NCBI GenBank assembly: GCA_947034885.2
Contig: OX344750.2
Location: forward strand, 14,006,053 to 14,070,052
Source of the DNA: Thuidium tamariscinum
Lineage: Eukaryota > Streptophyta > Bryopsida > Hypnales > Thuidiaceae
DNA length: 64,000 nt
Reading direction: 5' to 3'
In this document: positions 1-12,063 of the stretch, piece by piece
Layout of the letters: the number at the start of each line of letters is the position of its first letter
Numbering within the stretch: position 1 is the first letter of the stretch
Notes under the pieces: model-generated
What the model was told of the DNA's origin: nothing
The model's input: only the letters and a program-made list of their open reading frames with translations
The model's database searches: none
Translations under genes and position numbers: made by a program

Positions 1-930
1 CTTACAAGGTGAGCAATCAATAATAAACGCATACATATGAGACCTGTTATAATTTGAATATAATTATTACGAAAAGAGAAGCTACAATTGTGCAAACTCT
101 AAACCTACTCGTCCTGATCCAAGCATCCTCCTGCTAAGCTTATCTAGAAAACCGCAAAACTGACCAATTATAGGATAAGTGGCCTAGAAATTGAAAGCGA
201 CCGTCTTCAGTACAATATGAGAGCGAACAATTACAAAGAAAGAAACATTCAATAAAGTCATACATGTGACACCCGTAATAATTAGATTAACATCTGAAGA
301 CTTACCTAATTATTATGACGAGCAAAGATCCAACAAAATACAATCCCTAAATCTAATTTCCATAATCCAAGCGTCCGCGTAACATCCATGAGCATCCTAT
401 AAAAGTTCAATACGCCCTAGAAACCCGAAACCCTAAACAATGAAGGAAGCTCACGAACGGCTATGCAGCAATAGAATTCAGCATCAAATTTTCCAATGCC
501 ATTTCCAGCTCCCGCAAAACTATCCCTCACGTCATAGCAATCCTGCTCAATCAGGATTCGAACATTTTGAAATTCTCATCAACTCTCCAATTTCTTGCAC
601 CTTAAAAAACCAGGATTGTAAAGCGGACAATGCAAGGAACGAGAGAGAAATCAACACATGAAAAGCTAAGCCGGCGAGATCTTACAAAGCCTAAATGTCG
701 TGAAGCTCCGGTGACGCTGCGATCATGGTGAGAAGCTCTCTAGTCTTCAGGGCGGGCAATTCTAGAAGAAGCCAACTGGAGTTGGACTGCGATCGTGGTT
801 AAGTGAGGGGTGGTTTAACTTACAGTGTCGGTTACAGCGTCGGTTACAGTGTCGCTTGCGCGGGAGTTTGGGTTTTGCCGTTTCGGAGATACCAAAACGG
901 TATCCCCGCCTGCCAATTTTCTCTTGAGGC
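1..930 (-). other. probable 5' leader of a gene running off the left edge
   Basis: This stretch is GC-richer than the DNA to its right. Read on the minus strand it shows good donor sites (GTAAG at about 682-686, GGTAAGT at about 302-308, and GTAAG at 1-5) but no long open frame. A short minus-strand ORF of 11 codons starts at about 727. Telomere-like AAACCCTAA boxes, common near plant transcription starts, lie around 428-437. This fits the untranslated first exons and introns of a minus-strand gene whose coding part is outside the window. Weak sequence similarity between about 20-130 and 245-375 suggests an old internal duplication. The plus-strand ORF at 440-661 has no recognisable domain and I leave it out. 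Confidence is low because no protein is visible. Confidence 0.3.
822..857. repeat. three-copy 12-bp tandem repeat
   Basis: The unit ACAGTGTCGGTT occurs three times in a row with single-base differences. It lies in the presumed promoter or leader of the left-edge minus-strand gene. Confidence 0.8.
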
Positions 931-981
931 CGATTGCTTAAAATCCAACGGATCTGATTTGTTGGAAAAAAAAAGTATTAT

Positions 982-1017
982 ATAAAAGAAATTATAAAAG
1001 AAATTATAAAAGAAATT
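982..1017. repeat. three-copy 12-bp A-rich tandem repeat
   Basis: The unit ATAAAAGAAATT is repeated three times exactly. It marks the boundary between the GC-richer left segment and the AT-rich intergenic DNA. Confidence 0.85.
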
Positions 1018-2296
1018 TTTTTATTGAAATTTAACATGGATCCTAAGGGCAAGAATTCAATTGGCCTATCATTCATGATGCATCCAATTCATCAAGCTTG
1101 GGTCATGTCAAATCATTTCTTTTTGAATTAAAATTTCATTCAACCAAATTGGCCCAATCTCTAGGTGTAAGGGGTTTGGACTAGTTTTAGCCTTTTGTCC
1201 AATCACAAGTACTTAACCTTTCTAGTCTAAAGCAATCTTAATAGTGGTTATAAAATGAGAATTTGAACAAATAAACAAAAGTATCAAGAAAATGGAATGC
1301 CTTGTAGATATCAATGTATTGTTATGAGTTTTAGCTCTTAGAAATGCATATGAGATTGACATGTCTAATGGTTTCAACCAAGACTATTCAATCATTGAAT
1401 CATAGATGGATATTTTTATTTCATATATGCTAGCACTCAAGCTAAAACATGGACAAACTACAAAAATTTTGGTTGCCATGTATATAGCTTAGGAATTTAA
1501 GAAAATACTACAAATATGAATGACTTCACAATCTTAATCATTTTAAATCCTCAAACATTACAAAAATCAATTTTACTCATTACAATTTTTCCACTTCAAT
1601 TGGCATTCATGAAATTCTAGCAATCATACACAAGACCATTATTATACCTATTAGCAAATTCCAAATGCTTAAACAACATTAATGATATTCTTACAACATT
1701 TTCAATTGTACCTAAGATAATTGTATGAGGTTAAATTTTAAATTTTAAAACAAGAAATTAAAACTTTTCAAATCAAATAACAACCATGGTATTTCAATTG
1801 AATGTTACTTGATTACCATACTTGAATCAAAAAGTAGTAAGATGTATTTGAAATTAGCTTGATTTGGGATTGGAATAACAATATTTAGAACCAAGATGAT
1901 ATTTGATTACTACAGTGACACCTATGCCTCCTATTGGTTTACATGACAATCATAGCAAGGGTCTATTTTTTTAAACCTTTTATAGCATGAATATTATTGG
2001 ACTTTTACACATTTGTGATTGTATTGTACTTATGATCTTAGATTCATAGGGAACCTTCCTTGGCAAATATGAAATCAAAATTGGGAAATTGTAATTTGGT
2101 ATATGCTTAAAAAAAATAGAAAGATTTATTGTTGTTTTTTGAACATTTTTTTCATTGAAAAATAAGTTACCAAATTTTTTTTCCAATTCAAGCATTTGCT
2201 TTTACAAATATTTTTTGTTGACTTTGACCACCAACTAGGGTATCTTTGTATGAATGTATTGTTTATCCCAATTTTATCAAATTGATTATTCAAAAT
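1018..2296. other. AT-rich intergenic DNA
   Basis: No gene, RNA gene or clear transposon end is visible. Short ORFs here are A/T-driven and have no family signature. Confidence 0.6.
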
Positions 2297-2535
2297 GAGG
2301 GTTGCTATTATGTGAGCCTAGGAGCATAAGCCCACAAGCCTAAAAGACTAGACACCTAGATTACATGTATCTATATTGTAAAAACCTTCCATGATTGAAG
2401 TGTAACTATGTTATTAAAATATATATTCTAAGTGTTTATATGATAAGCACCTTTAATAGTTGAAGTATATTTACTTCTATACATGCTCAAGGTTTATAAG
2501 CTCACATTTTCATTCTTAGATACTAGCATCATTGA
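2297..2535. repeat. dispersed repeat family A, copy 1
   Basis: This segment starts GAGGGTTGCTATTAT and runs through to ACTAGCATCATTGAT. It matches 41058-41301 along its length in the same orientation, with many substitutions. Both copies contain the sequence of steps GAGCCTA, AAGACTA, CACCTTTAATAG or CACCTTCAATAG, and CTCACATTTTCAT. No terminal repeats or coding capacity are visible, so the element class is unknown. Confidence 0.7.
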
Positions 2536-4984
2536 TTTTAAAACCTGAGCAAAAACATCAATTTTTAAAGATTGAAGGATTGTTTTGGACAAATGTGAAG
2601 GCATGCATACTAAATATTGGCTCAAAGTATTCTCCAAGTATTCTCTTCATCATCTAGAATATGGATTTTGGAATACTTAGGGATTGAAGTGGGGATTGGT
2701 TAATGAAAGCAAGTTGGACTAATCTAATACTTAATCCCTAAATATCCTTGCATCCAAAAAATAAAGACAAACTTGATTGTAAGTTTCTAAATATTCATTA
2801 TGGGCTTTGATCATAACTTAAAAAATCTAAATTTAATGAGCTATCTTTCAAATTCATTTTAAAAAATCTAAAATTCAATGACTTATTGCAATTGGAGGTT
2901 TCATGTATTAAATCCTAAACCCTTATTTGAGCCAAGTTTCTTTATATTTTAAAAAATGAGAAGTCTCTTTGAAATCTTCCATAGCCGAAGTAGATAATAC
3001 TTTTCCATTTTTTTGGATTATTGTGAAGTTTAAGGTGCCGTGGTCCACAAAATTTTATTAGGTCTATCTAATAGAAGAAAGAACAAATATATTAGTTTTT
3101 GTCTATTTAGTTCATATGGTATTGACATCGTTGAATTTAAAAATTGGTAAATATATATCAACCTAGTCTCTCTTTGTATCACCAAAGAATTTCTCTTGAC
3201 CCTTGCTTGTTATGACATCCAACATAATTGAAACTAACTAATGTATTTGAGTGGATGGAAATTTTTATTAAAATAGTGGTATTATATTAGTTTTATACTT
3301 TTGATAGTTTAGACCACGTAGTTTGAAATCTAAAATTGTTATAGATTTTTGAAATTTATATGTATTGTAGATGTTTGAAATCTATACCAATCCAAGATGT
3401 TTCACACTACATTGTTTGAAATCTAAATGTGTCATAGATTTTAAAAATCTACATGTGTCTTAGATGTTTGAAATCTATACCTATCCTAGATGTTAATTTT
3501 CAATTCAAATTGTGCAGTCTAAAAAATGGCATAAGGAATACCGCCATTTTAACAAAATTTGCCATATGGTGATTGTGGTCACTTGCTTTTAAGTTTTGCA
3601 TTTGAATAATAGGCTTGGAGGAGATCATTTTGGTGACAAGTCTCTATTAGAACATTGATGCTAATGAATGGTTGAAGACATTTGTCTAACGACCCTTTTG
3701 ATTGCCTTTCAAAGACTGATTATGTCCATTTGTACTAGAATTGGATCTTAAAGTTGATGTAGTTTTTATATTTTAGGATCACACATATAAAGAAAAGGTA
3801 GGATGTAAAGGTAATGTACATGTAAAAACAAAATCTTGTAAAGTAGAACAAAATATTTTTTACAAGATCTTTAGGGCATTTAATAATTGACATTGTAAAG
3901 CTTCTGAATCCTACTATAATAAAAAGTTATTTAGTTTGGAAAGAAGATATTGGGACTTTACTTGAGTAGAGCCTCAAGGTAGGAAAAATGATGTAATTTT
4001 TCAAAAATAAATGATGTCATGCTTCCACTACTTGAGTTGAGTCCCCCCCAAGCATAATTTTTTCTATTGTCGGTTCATTATAAAAATTAGGTTTCCTAGA
4101 AGCTATTTCTCTATTTCCATAACCTTGAAAAAGAATGAGAAATAAATTGAATAAATTAATTTAGATGCCCCAATTCTAATCATAGCTTTAGGGGCTAACT
4201 TCTTGAGTTTTATACATGACATTGATCACCAATACTTTGGCTCTTCCCTTTCACTTGAAGAAAGGGCCAAATATTCAATTAAAAAATGTCATGAGGTGGT
4301 CAATCCTTTCTAGTACATACTATAGATAATGTGTTTTTTTGAACCAATATTCCTAGGGCTTTCTATAGTGTTTTGGAGACCAACATACCTTATTTCACAG
4401 GGTTACTTCCCTTGGTGTAGATTATTCCTATTATAAAAATGTGTATCTTAAAAGTAATCTATTACACTAAGTATAGATGGTCACAACCCTTGTTGCAACC
4501 CAATGTCACAAAACAATCATATTTTCATCCAAAATATCTTTCATCCAATCCATTTTTCTCCTAAGTTCAATCAATGTTACACTACAACAGATCTATGCTA
4601 AAATTGACACACTAGTAGCCAACCATTTAAGCAATTTTAGAGCAAATTTTGCACAATATGAGGTAGTGGGAATTTTTCCCACATAGGAAGATGAGATATA
4701 TAGGGATAGCAAAATTTTCAAAATTTTATTCCCAAAATTGAATTTACAATGAATTTTGGGAAGCAAAAAGTACTCTAGACCAATAGCCAATGTCTAGAGT
4801 CTCCTAATTTTGATAATGCCATAGCTGCTTTCTGTTCACTTCTTCTACTGACTAATTTGGACACGTGTCATTACCTTATAAGTCTTGGCCTCAAAAGGAC
4901 CAAAAGCATGCAATTCAAGGTATGGTTGGAAATATGTTATAGCCTTGACTAGAAATAGGCACCCCTACATGTTAGCTATTGGGC
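2536..4984. other. AT-rich intergenic DNA
   Basis: No gene is recognised. A diverged 93-bp tandem duplication lies at 3369-3494, built on AGATGTTTGAAATCTATACC. The small ORFs at about 4477-4790 overlap on both strands and have no domain signal. Confidence 0.55.
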
Positions 4985-5300
4985 AAGGTTGGCAATTGGT
5001 GCCTCAACTTTAGTCATTTTTTTGTTTTTTTGCAATTTGGAGCAAAATTGCACCAAATTTTTTTGCATTGCACCACGCCTACAAAAAATAAATAGTAAAA
5101 TTTTGGATGAAATTGCCAATAAATTTCAATTTTTTTTAAACTATTGGATGAAATTGCCAGATAATGGATGAAAATAAGATGATAGATATGTATTATATGC
5201 TATTATGATATTTTCTATCTAATATATGTATGAGTGTTGAAATTTGGAACACCACAACAAAATGAAGTATTGCTACTTTGCCACTTCATAAGAAATATGA
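4985..5300. repeat. dispersed repeat family B, copy 1
   Basis: This segment matches 41753-42105. Shared blocks include TAGTAAAATNTTGGATGAAA, a TATGATATTTTCTAT-like block, and a GTTGAAATTTGGAA block followed by ACCAC. The match is ungapped for stretches but diverged overall. No ends typical of a named superfamily are visible. Confidence 0.7.
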
Positions 5301-5325
5301 AAAGAAAACACTACCTTAGTATGTA

Positions 5326-5415
5326 CTCCCTCTGTCCCACTAAAAACTTCCTAATTAGGTTTATTTATAGTCTTTGTAGGAAGAATTTGGGAAGCTTTTA
5401 GTGGGAAAGAGGGAG
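5326..5415. mobile_element. Stowaway-like MITE (Tc1/mariner)
   Basis: A 90-bp element is flanked by TA on both sides (5324-5325 and 5416-5417), the target duplication of Tc1/mariner elements. Its termini are inverted repeats of about 24 bp: the left end reads CTCCCTCTGTCCCACTAAAA, and the right end is its complement with two or three changes. CTCCCTC-GTCCCA is the classic plant Stowaway terminus. It is too short to code for anything and was mobilised by a transposase elsewhere. Confidence 0.9.
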
Positions 5416-5550
5416 TATATAATTTGAGATGGGTTATGAGAATTGAGTGCAAAATTAAGGAAGAAACACCCATTTCCATCCCTGTACCTATTCTTGGATC
5501 CTAAAGTACCACTAAATCTATCCATGAGCATTCATTAAAGCGTCCGACAA

Positions 5551-5973
5551 ATGTTTAATTCTAATTTGCTGACGTAGCTATAAGACACATGTATAGTTTT
5601 CATTCATTGACAACTGATTTCAGCAGGTGTTCAATTAAAGGTACACCTATAGGACGGTTCTAGTCACTGTTGTTTTTTTAGGCCTCATGGGGCCAGACTC
5701 TAGTGCTGTGGCATAGTCAGAGTGGTTTAAATATGGAGGGAACATCCTCCATTCACTGCATGCTGTGTAATTCGACTGAAAAAAAAACATTGGTTCTAGT
5801 GGTCTAGGGAGCAAACACTTTGGAATTTTATAGAAATTACATATTGATTCCGAAAAATTTGATTTTTTTTTTAATATTCATGATTTTCACTCGCTAGTAC
5901 TGGAAAAATATCAGTTTTAGAAAACGCTGAATTCCTTATTTGGACGGTTTTGGGTGTTTCCACTGTACCAGTC
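5551..5973. repeat. dispersed repeat family C, copy 1, upstream of the coiled-coil gene
   Basis: This segment matches 62582-62878 near the other end of the window. Shared blocks include AATATTCATGATTTTCACTC, GGTTTTGGGTGTTT, CAAACACTTTGGAA-like and GGAATTACATA-like sequences. This copy carries extra sequence at about 5650-5790 that the other lacks. It ends some 420 bp before the start codon of the gene at 6397, so it may overlap its promoter. Confidence 0.75.
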
Positions 5974-6059
5974 CCAAATTGAAACAAACAAACCCAGTTC
6001 CCTTCAGCACCTGATGAACCGACAGCGTCCATTGGGTAAGAAAAAAAGAAAAAAGAAAA

Positions 6060-6396
6060 AAAAGCGGTAACATTTCAAAAAAGTGGGTACGAGAGCTCCA
6101 CTCGCTCTCGTACGGGAGAACCGCCGTGACTTCAGTCCGCTCCCGATTTGGAGCTCCTGCCACTTTTGTCCATGGCGCACGTTTGACCCCTTCCACACCG
6201 CCCTTGGTTGCCGCTGCCCCCCCCCCCCCCCGTCTATTCAAACTCTCTGTCTTCCCGTTTCCCCTGTTGTGTCTTGGAGCCTTGTTTTTCCACGGTGAAG
6301 CTCGGGACTCACATTGCGTCTTCCTTCTTCCGATTGCTTGGCCTCGTTCGGATTTCTGTTCTGGTCATTGGTGAAGGACGGCAGTCGCAAATCGTC
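6060..6396 (+). promoter_or_regulatory. pyrimidine-rich leader of the coiled-coil gene
   Basis: About 330 bases before the start codon are rich in C and T and include a run of 13 C around 6219-6231. This is typical of a plant 5' untranslated region. No TATA box can be assigned with confidence. Overlapping ORFs on both strands here are by-products of base composition. Confidence 0.4.
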
Positions 6397-9300
6397 ATGG
6401 AGGACCCCGCCACACCGACGGAGCAGCAGCTTCAGCCGAAAGAGGTAAATTCGTTGGCTTATGTTGGGAGGGAGGATGCGCGGAGGGAGGAGACTGCCTG
6501 GGATGGCTTGGATTTGGTTCTTTCTATGATGCCTGTTACGGATCCGTGTGTGCAAGCTGCTGCATTGCTGTTTTGTGCTGAGGAAGCTGGTTTACGTGGC
6601 TTGTTACGTTAGCATCGGAAGGTAGCATTGTCGTTTATTTCGGATTTGAGTTTTTGGATTGAGTTTTTGGTCAATAGTTTTCTATGTTCGTTTTCGTTAT
6701 GATGTTATCTTGAGGTGTTACGTTTTAGATGGAATTGAGAAACGTTCAAATAGGAGTGAGGACGTTCTCGTTTGTTACTGTGCACGCGCAAGTCATGAAG
6801 GTTCCTTAGAAGAGTAAGCTTCTAATGATGCGCTGGAAGTCTTCGTGTGATGCCGTGACATGTGAGCAGAGTAAGTGAAGGAAGAATAGGATGGGAGACG
6901 TGTGCCTGAGTTTACGGCTTGTGTTTTGAGATAATTAGTGTTGGCTAAGATTTTGGAGCTTGTGATGTTCCTGAAGTGTGATTTCTTTGATTCTCTAAGA
7001 AAGTTAGATTTCTTCCCTTTCGAATGAAGAACTGAGAAGTACAGTCGAGTTAATGTTGCTGCGTGAGACTGTCGTCTTGGAAGATATTTATCAATTTGGA
7101 GCTCGCGCGGAGAGCACGAGTGCTTGTGAGAGAGAGGATGATGTCATGTGCTGTGAGTCATGGTCTTTGCAGTAGAGATGCAGTGACTTGGATAATTTAT
7201 TCTTCGGAGGAGTAGGTTAAGACCTAACAGGATTGCTGAACGATTTCCAGCGTAGTAGGCTCTATACTCGTTCTTTTTCCCTTGGTGGCATGCAGAAGCG
7301 GCCATTTGATTATTGATGAAGTCTGATTCCTTTCCACATTAGTTTGACCTTCTTTAAGGTCTCATTAAGACGTTCGATTTTCACTTTCTGACCTCTGATT
7401 CACTGTTTACTGTCTTCATTGTTTGCACTCTAATACATGACAGAACAACATGTTATCTCCGTTTCCATTTGTTCTCAAATTTCTGTGTATTGTGCCTCCG
7501 GTAAGGAATAACGCAAATTATGACGCTGGAACAACACTATATTCCTATTAGATTCTGAGCGGCAGTCTCTGTTTGTTAGTGCAGAATATCCGTTGGTGGA
7601 AGGAATGATAGTGAGTACTGAAAAGCTTGTGTTGTGTTTGCCGATACCTTCGCTGCTCATTTATGTTCTTCTGGAGTTGAAGATACTGTTCGCAATTCAT
7701 GTGCATTCGTTCTCTTATTCTTACTTTTTTTCTTAGTGCATTTCTTCTTCAAAATCTTTCTATCCTTACCACTTTGGCAGTGTGAAGTTCTTATTCTTAT
7801 CATATGTTACCATCTATAGCTGCCTCTTTATTATTATTTTTATCTTTTTCCAGTTGCAGCCAGTGGAAACTTGTTAAATCTGACAGGCCTGAAGTCCCTC
7901 CTCGGATTGTGATACAGGGTTAATATATGCTAGCAGATTAGTCCATCCTCTGCCATTTTCACTCATTAGATTTGAACTCATTTTGGCTAGAGTTTTGTAC
8001 CTCTGGGATTCCGTGATTTAATTCGAATTCAGATTACGGTTGGTCATTGCTAGTTGTTGCGACGTTGTTATTGCTGAAGTTTGGAAGTTAAGAACCTTTT
8101 CTTTTGGAGGTAGTTCCTGAGTTCAAGATTCTCTCCCTTGCGCTGTACACGAAAAGCTTAGGGTCGGTTTGCATTCATCTTCTATTTGGGGGATACGCTA
8201 TAATATAAGTTGGGATTGTGACAAGTATGTTTTTACTGTCAATGCATCTTGATGCAGTTAGCTGCATAGTTGCAGTCATAGTATGTGACGATACGATGAA
8301 GAATCTTTTTGCCATAACAGGGTGATCGGTTCTTTGTGTGTTTTTGATAGAGTTCTGAGTTATCAGTACAAGGAGGTTCATTGCAAAGTCCTCGGAGTCC
8401 TTTGGATCCCGAAAGGCCATCTTCCGATGGTACATTTTGGAGCTGGACTACATTCACAAACAAGGCCAGGGCAGTGCTCATGGAAGATAGGATCCCCACT
8501 TCTGAACATGACAGCAAATCTAGGAAAGACCCTGTCCTTATTCAGAAACAAGCTGTAGAAAATCCACCGAGTGTTGACCAGGTTTGTGAACTTTCACGTC
8601 ATTACCTCTATCTTACCCCTCCAGCGTACGCTTTTGAGGGTGCAGCTGAGACTTGGTTTCAAAAGAATCTTGCAGAGGCTGCTTATGCTGTCGTCTGTAT
8701 CTAATTTCTATGACTCATCAACCCGAAACTCCAGGACGACTGGTAGTTTCAATCTGTGAGGACGCGATATAATTTTTCTGTTTATAGATGGGTTTAACGC
8801 TATTGTGGCATAATGTTCTGCCGATCAACGTTGTCATACCTCCGAAAGCAAGACGCCTGCATGGGTAATTATCAGAGGTTGTGGACTTATAAAGCGATTA
8901 TTTGCACGCTGATACAGCACTCCATACTCTAAATTCACACGCTCAGCCAGGATCAGTTGTACACCGATCTCTACCCCTCGGAGGAGCGGGATTAGAGCAT
9001 AATCTCGGATACATGAATTTGTGGAGAAATTTTTTGAGATGAGATACTGTATTCGGGTATAGATTCTTTCGACAATGCTTGATCATCAGCCAATTTCAGT
9101 ACCAATGAATGAGCTTGGAACGCGACACCTCGTCCTTGACCACACGAAGCGTGATGATATGTCTTCTCTGAGCTAGGTCACAAATTCTTTTTTGGGTAAT
9201 TCTCGGACCGTCCTCATTTTCCATATAAGGTATTGTTTAAGCGCTCTTAATCTCAATCAATCAATCTTCTTGTCATTACTGTTCTTCTGGTTTTCTTCGG

Positions 9301-12063
9301 GTGGGTTTCCATGGTTATTCCTCTCATCTTGGAATTTCCATAGTTCTGGAATTGTAACAGACAATATGTTTATGGAGGACATCAAGTAAGTTGGGTGATA
9401 GATTTCCGAGGGTTTGATCTCAAGCTCTTTGTGTGGGGCCTTGAATTGGTGAGAAACGACTGTTTGCCACACCTATCTTCCTTTTTTGTCAGGTCCACTT
9501 TTTCTTTGTTTTTCTGTTTTAGTAGTCATTGTTACATTACTATCAGTTCTTTGGGGGTGTCACTCGCATGTCTCTCTGCTTACTACCTTGCAAGTCAATT
9601 GTTTTATGTTTATGCTTTCAAACAAAGTCATCTTGATTCTCAACATTCACGTACTAAACACATCTTTCGTTTTGTGCAAATCCTTCATTTGGTTTAAAAT
9701 ACATACTTCCTTCAAGCTGGTTGGATGTAATGTCTGAATGCTAATTCTCTAAATCCCCCTTAGGGTAGACCGATCCTTTTCTTCGTAATTCATGGTTCTC
9801 GTATGTTTCGGTAGGAATCTGGGATCTTCATTAGTCTTTCGATCGTCCTTTAGTATAGGGAAAATGTCATGCACTTTCGTTGTTTGCGCTTTAGTCTCCA
9901 TGTATCGTTTCTGTGTTATGAATCATGGGTGGCAAGGCGCAAAGAGTCGTTCTCAAAGCTGGGTTACTTGATAATTGATCTAAAACAGCTTCTGAATGTG
10001 CGTTTATGCAGTCATATGTGTTTTAAGCTCTTCTCTAGCAATCTTTCACTTGATTTGGATTCTCGATGCACGGATTCATCCTCGTCTCCTTATACTCAGT
10101 TATTGTACTGGATTCCTGGTAGGAACTGTTGTTTGACTTGTCATCAATAGCACATAAACTGAAATTTCTCATGCAGCGGTAAGTGAAAGGAGTAGAGTTT
10201 TTGTTGATTTTCAAGAGTTCTTTTTATGCTGTTTCTGATGACTTTATTACTACAACATTGAGTTTGCAAGTAGATACACTATTGGACAGGCTGTAGTTTT
10301 CTGGCAATATGTTGCTGAGAAGTCCTGCTTGGAAAGCGCAGGTTCCTGAAGCGAAGCAAACTGTAGAAGGCAGTGCAGTGAAGGGAACTGAAGGTCCGAC
10401 GTTGCAAAAAGGCCTGGATGCTATTGCTTCGTCCCTGAGTCTTCTAGGTGATACACTTGGAACTGCCATCGAGGTATGCCGTCAAATAACTGGTTACCAG
10501 GAGTTGTATTTAATCAACAATTGGCGTAAATGTCCAAATTGTGGAAGATATAACTGCTTATAATCAGACCCCTGGAATTGGATTCTGAAATCGCAAGTGA
10601 TAGAGCTATTTGCAGTAGATGTGAAAACAATACGAACCAGGATCCAGTCTACTTGATAAAATTTGGCGTTTGGCAGTTGCAGTTGCTGATCTGTGTAGCC
10701 CTGATGAATCTCTTTTCATGTTGTATTCAAAGTTCAACTCTATCTGGCGGGTGGTGTGCTTTTACACTTTTTAACAATTTCTCCAACCATTTTCTTGATG
10801 CAGGAAGGGTTGAATATGGTGGAATCAAAAGCCACTGAAATTCTGACTCCAGAACCGCGAAGTAGTGTTTTGCGAAAAAGTGTGCCTCTTTGGAAGAAGT
10901 CGCCGTCTATCAGTCCCTCTGCTTCTTTGCGAGTCTCAGTCGAAAAATCGGATGGGACTGGTAAAGCAGACGATACAGGCCTATCTGGAGACGTTCAACT
11001 GAAAGCTTCTCGTGATGTATGATATGAATTTCTTTCCTAGCAATATGTAGAGCATTTGACCTTTTTAGCTTTCTCTGAAATTGACTACTTTTAGTCTAAA
11101 TTGTCGTCCTTGATCAAAGAGGACGTAGTGACAGGGTTATGGAGCTATGTATTTTGTCCATGATGGGAGCTCCTTAAAACGAAGTTAAAGCTCAATTCTG
11201 TGTTTGTTTAATCATTTTGGGTTATATAAGTCTTTGTTTGGATGTGGGAGGGAGTTGACCACAAGCTTGTGCATTGTGTCATCGAGAATGTTTTTCTTCT
11301 ATTTTACATGCATGATTATTGTAGATGCAGTGAAGGTTCAAATGGCTATATCTGCGGGTTAACAGGAGAATTGAGCATAGATTCAGATATCAGGTCAAAC
11401 TGAGTTAAGCTTGGACTCAAAAATCAGTGTCACTAAACCTCATGTTTGAAATTCTCGTCCCTGCTTGATCTCAGGTGGCAATGGCTATGGCATCGAAGGC
11501 GAAGATGCTGTTACGGGAATTGAAGACTGTAAGGGGGGATCTGACGTTTCTAAGAGATCGCTGTGCTCAGCTTGAGGAAGAGAACCGCAGGCTTCGTGAG
11601 AGTGTGGTTAAGGGAACAAGACCAGATGAGGATGACCTGGTAAAATTTTCTGTTTATCTTTACTTCTGAAGATGGACAAATTGTGTGGTATCAGGCTCCT
11701 TTTAAGCAGTTCTTCAGACACAAGGTTCTGAGACTGCTGGTACATCTTTGATTCGTATCTGAAGTCCCCACGTCATTCTTGGATGTCTGAAGCTAACCTG
11801 AATCATGATCTTCTACTGGCCTTTTCTTTTTCTTGTAGGTGAGGCTTCAACTTGAGACCTTGCTCGCTGAGAAACAGCGTTTGCAGCAAGAGAATGCAAA
11901 TTATGCAAGGGAGAACCAGTTTTTGCATGAAGTCGTGGAGTATCACCAGATTGAGTTTAATGAAGACGAGTTGAGCGTTGATGGGCCAGATGTTGGTTTG
12001 GACATGAATGATGAAGAAGTTGACCAGATGGTAACAATGGGAGTCCCCAAGAAGAGGACCTAA
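6397..12063 (+). CDS. plant coiled-coil protein, six exons
   Basis: Proposed exons are 6397-6444, 8351-8581, 10342-10473, 10804-11016, 11475-11639 and 11839-12063. Each exon is a whole number of codons, so all five introns are phase 0, and the product is 337 residues. Exon 2 encodes [15 protein letters not shown] and then [20 protein letters not shown], a Ser/Pro-rich motif that looks conserved. Residues about 211-300 form a clear coiled coil ([40 protein letters not shown]), and the tail is acidic. I think this is a conserved plant family of unknown role but cannot name it. The start at MEDP is chosen because it follows a pyrimidine-rich leader; an in-frame ATG at 6208 would add 63 residues of low complexity. 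Exon 3 could instead begin at 10297 (15 more residues, also phase 0). The frame stays open past both the first donor (to 6612) and the second donor (to 8704), so retained-intron forms are possible. Confidence 0.75.

Noticed and set aside
545..575. B-box-like GTTCGAATCC on the minus strand
   Set aside because: No A box or acceptor stem at the proper distance, so no tRNA gene is claimed.
4477..4790. Overlapping ORFs on both strands (69 and 65 codons)
   Set aside because: They are A/T-driven, overlap each other, and have no domain, start context or splice support.
5936..6374. Several ORFs rich in Pro, Arg or Phe on both strands
   Set aside because: They lie in the pyrimidine-rich leader of the coiled-coil gene and over a poly-C run; composition explains them.
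9192..10150. Hydrophobic ORFs between 9.2 and 10.2 kb
   Set aside because: They fall within the long intron between exons 2 and 3 of the coiled-coil gene, are T-rich, and show no phase-compatible splice sites with conserved sequence.
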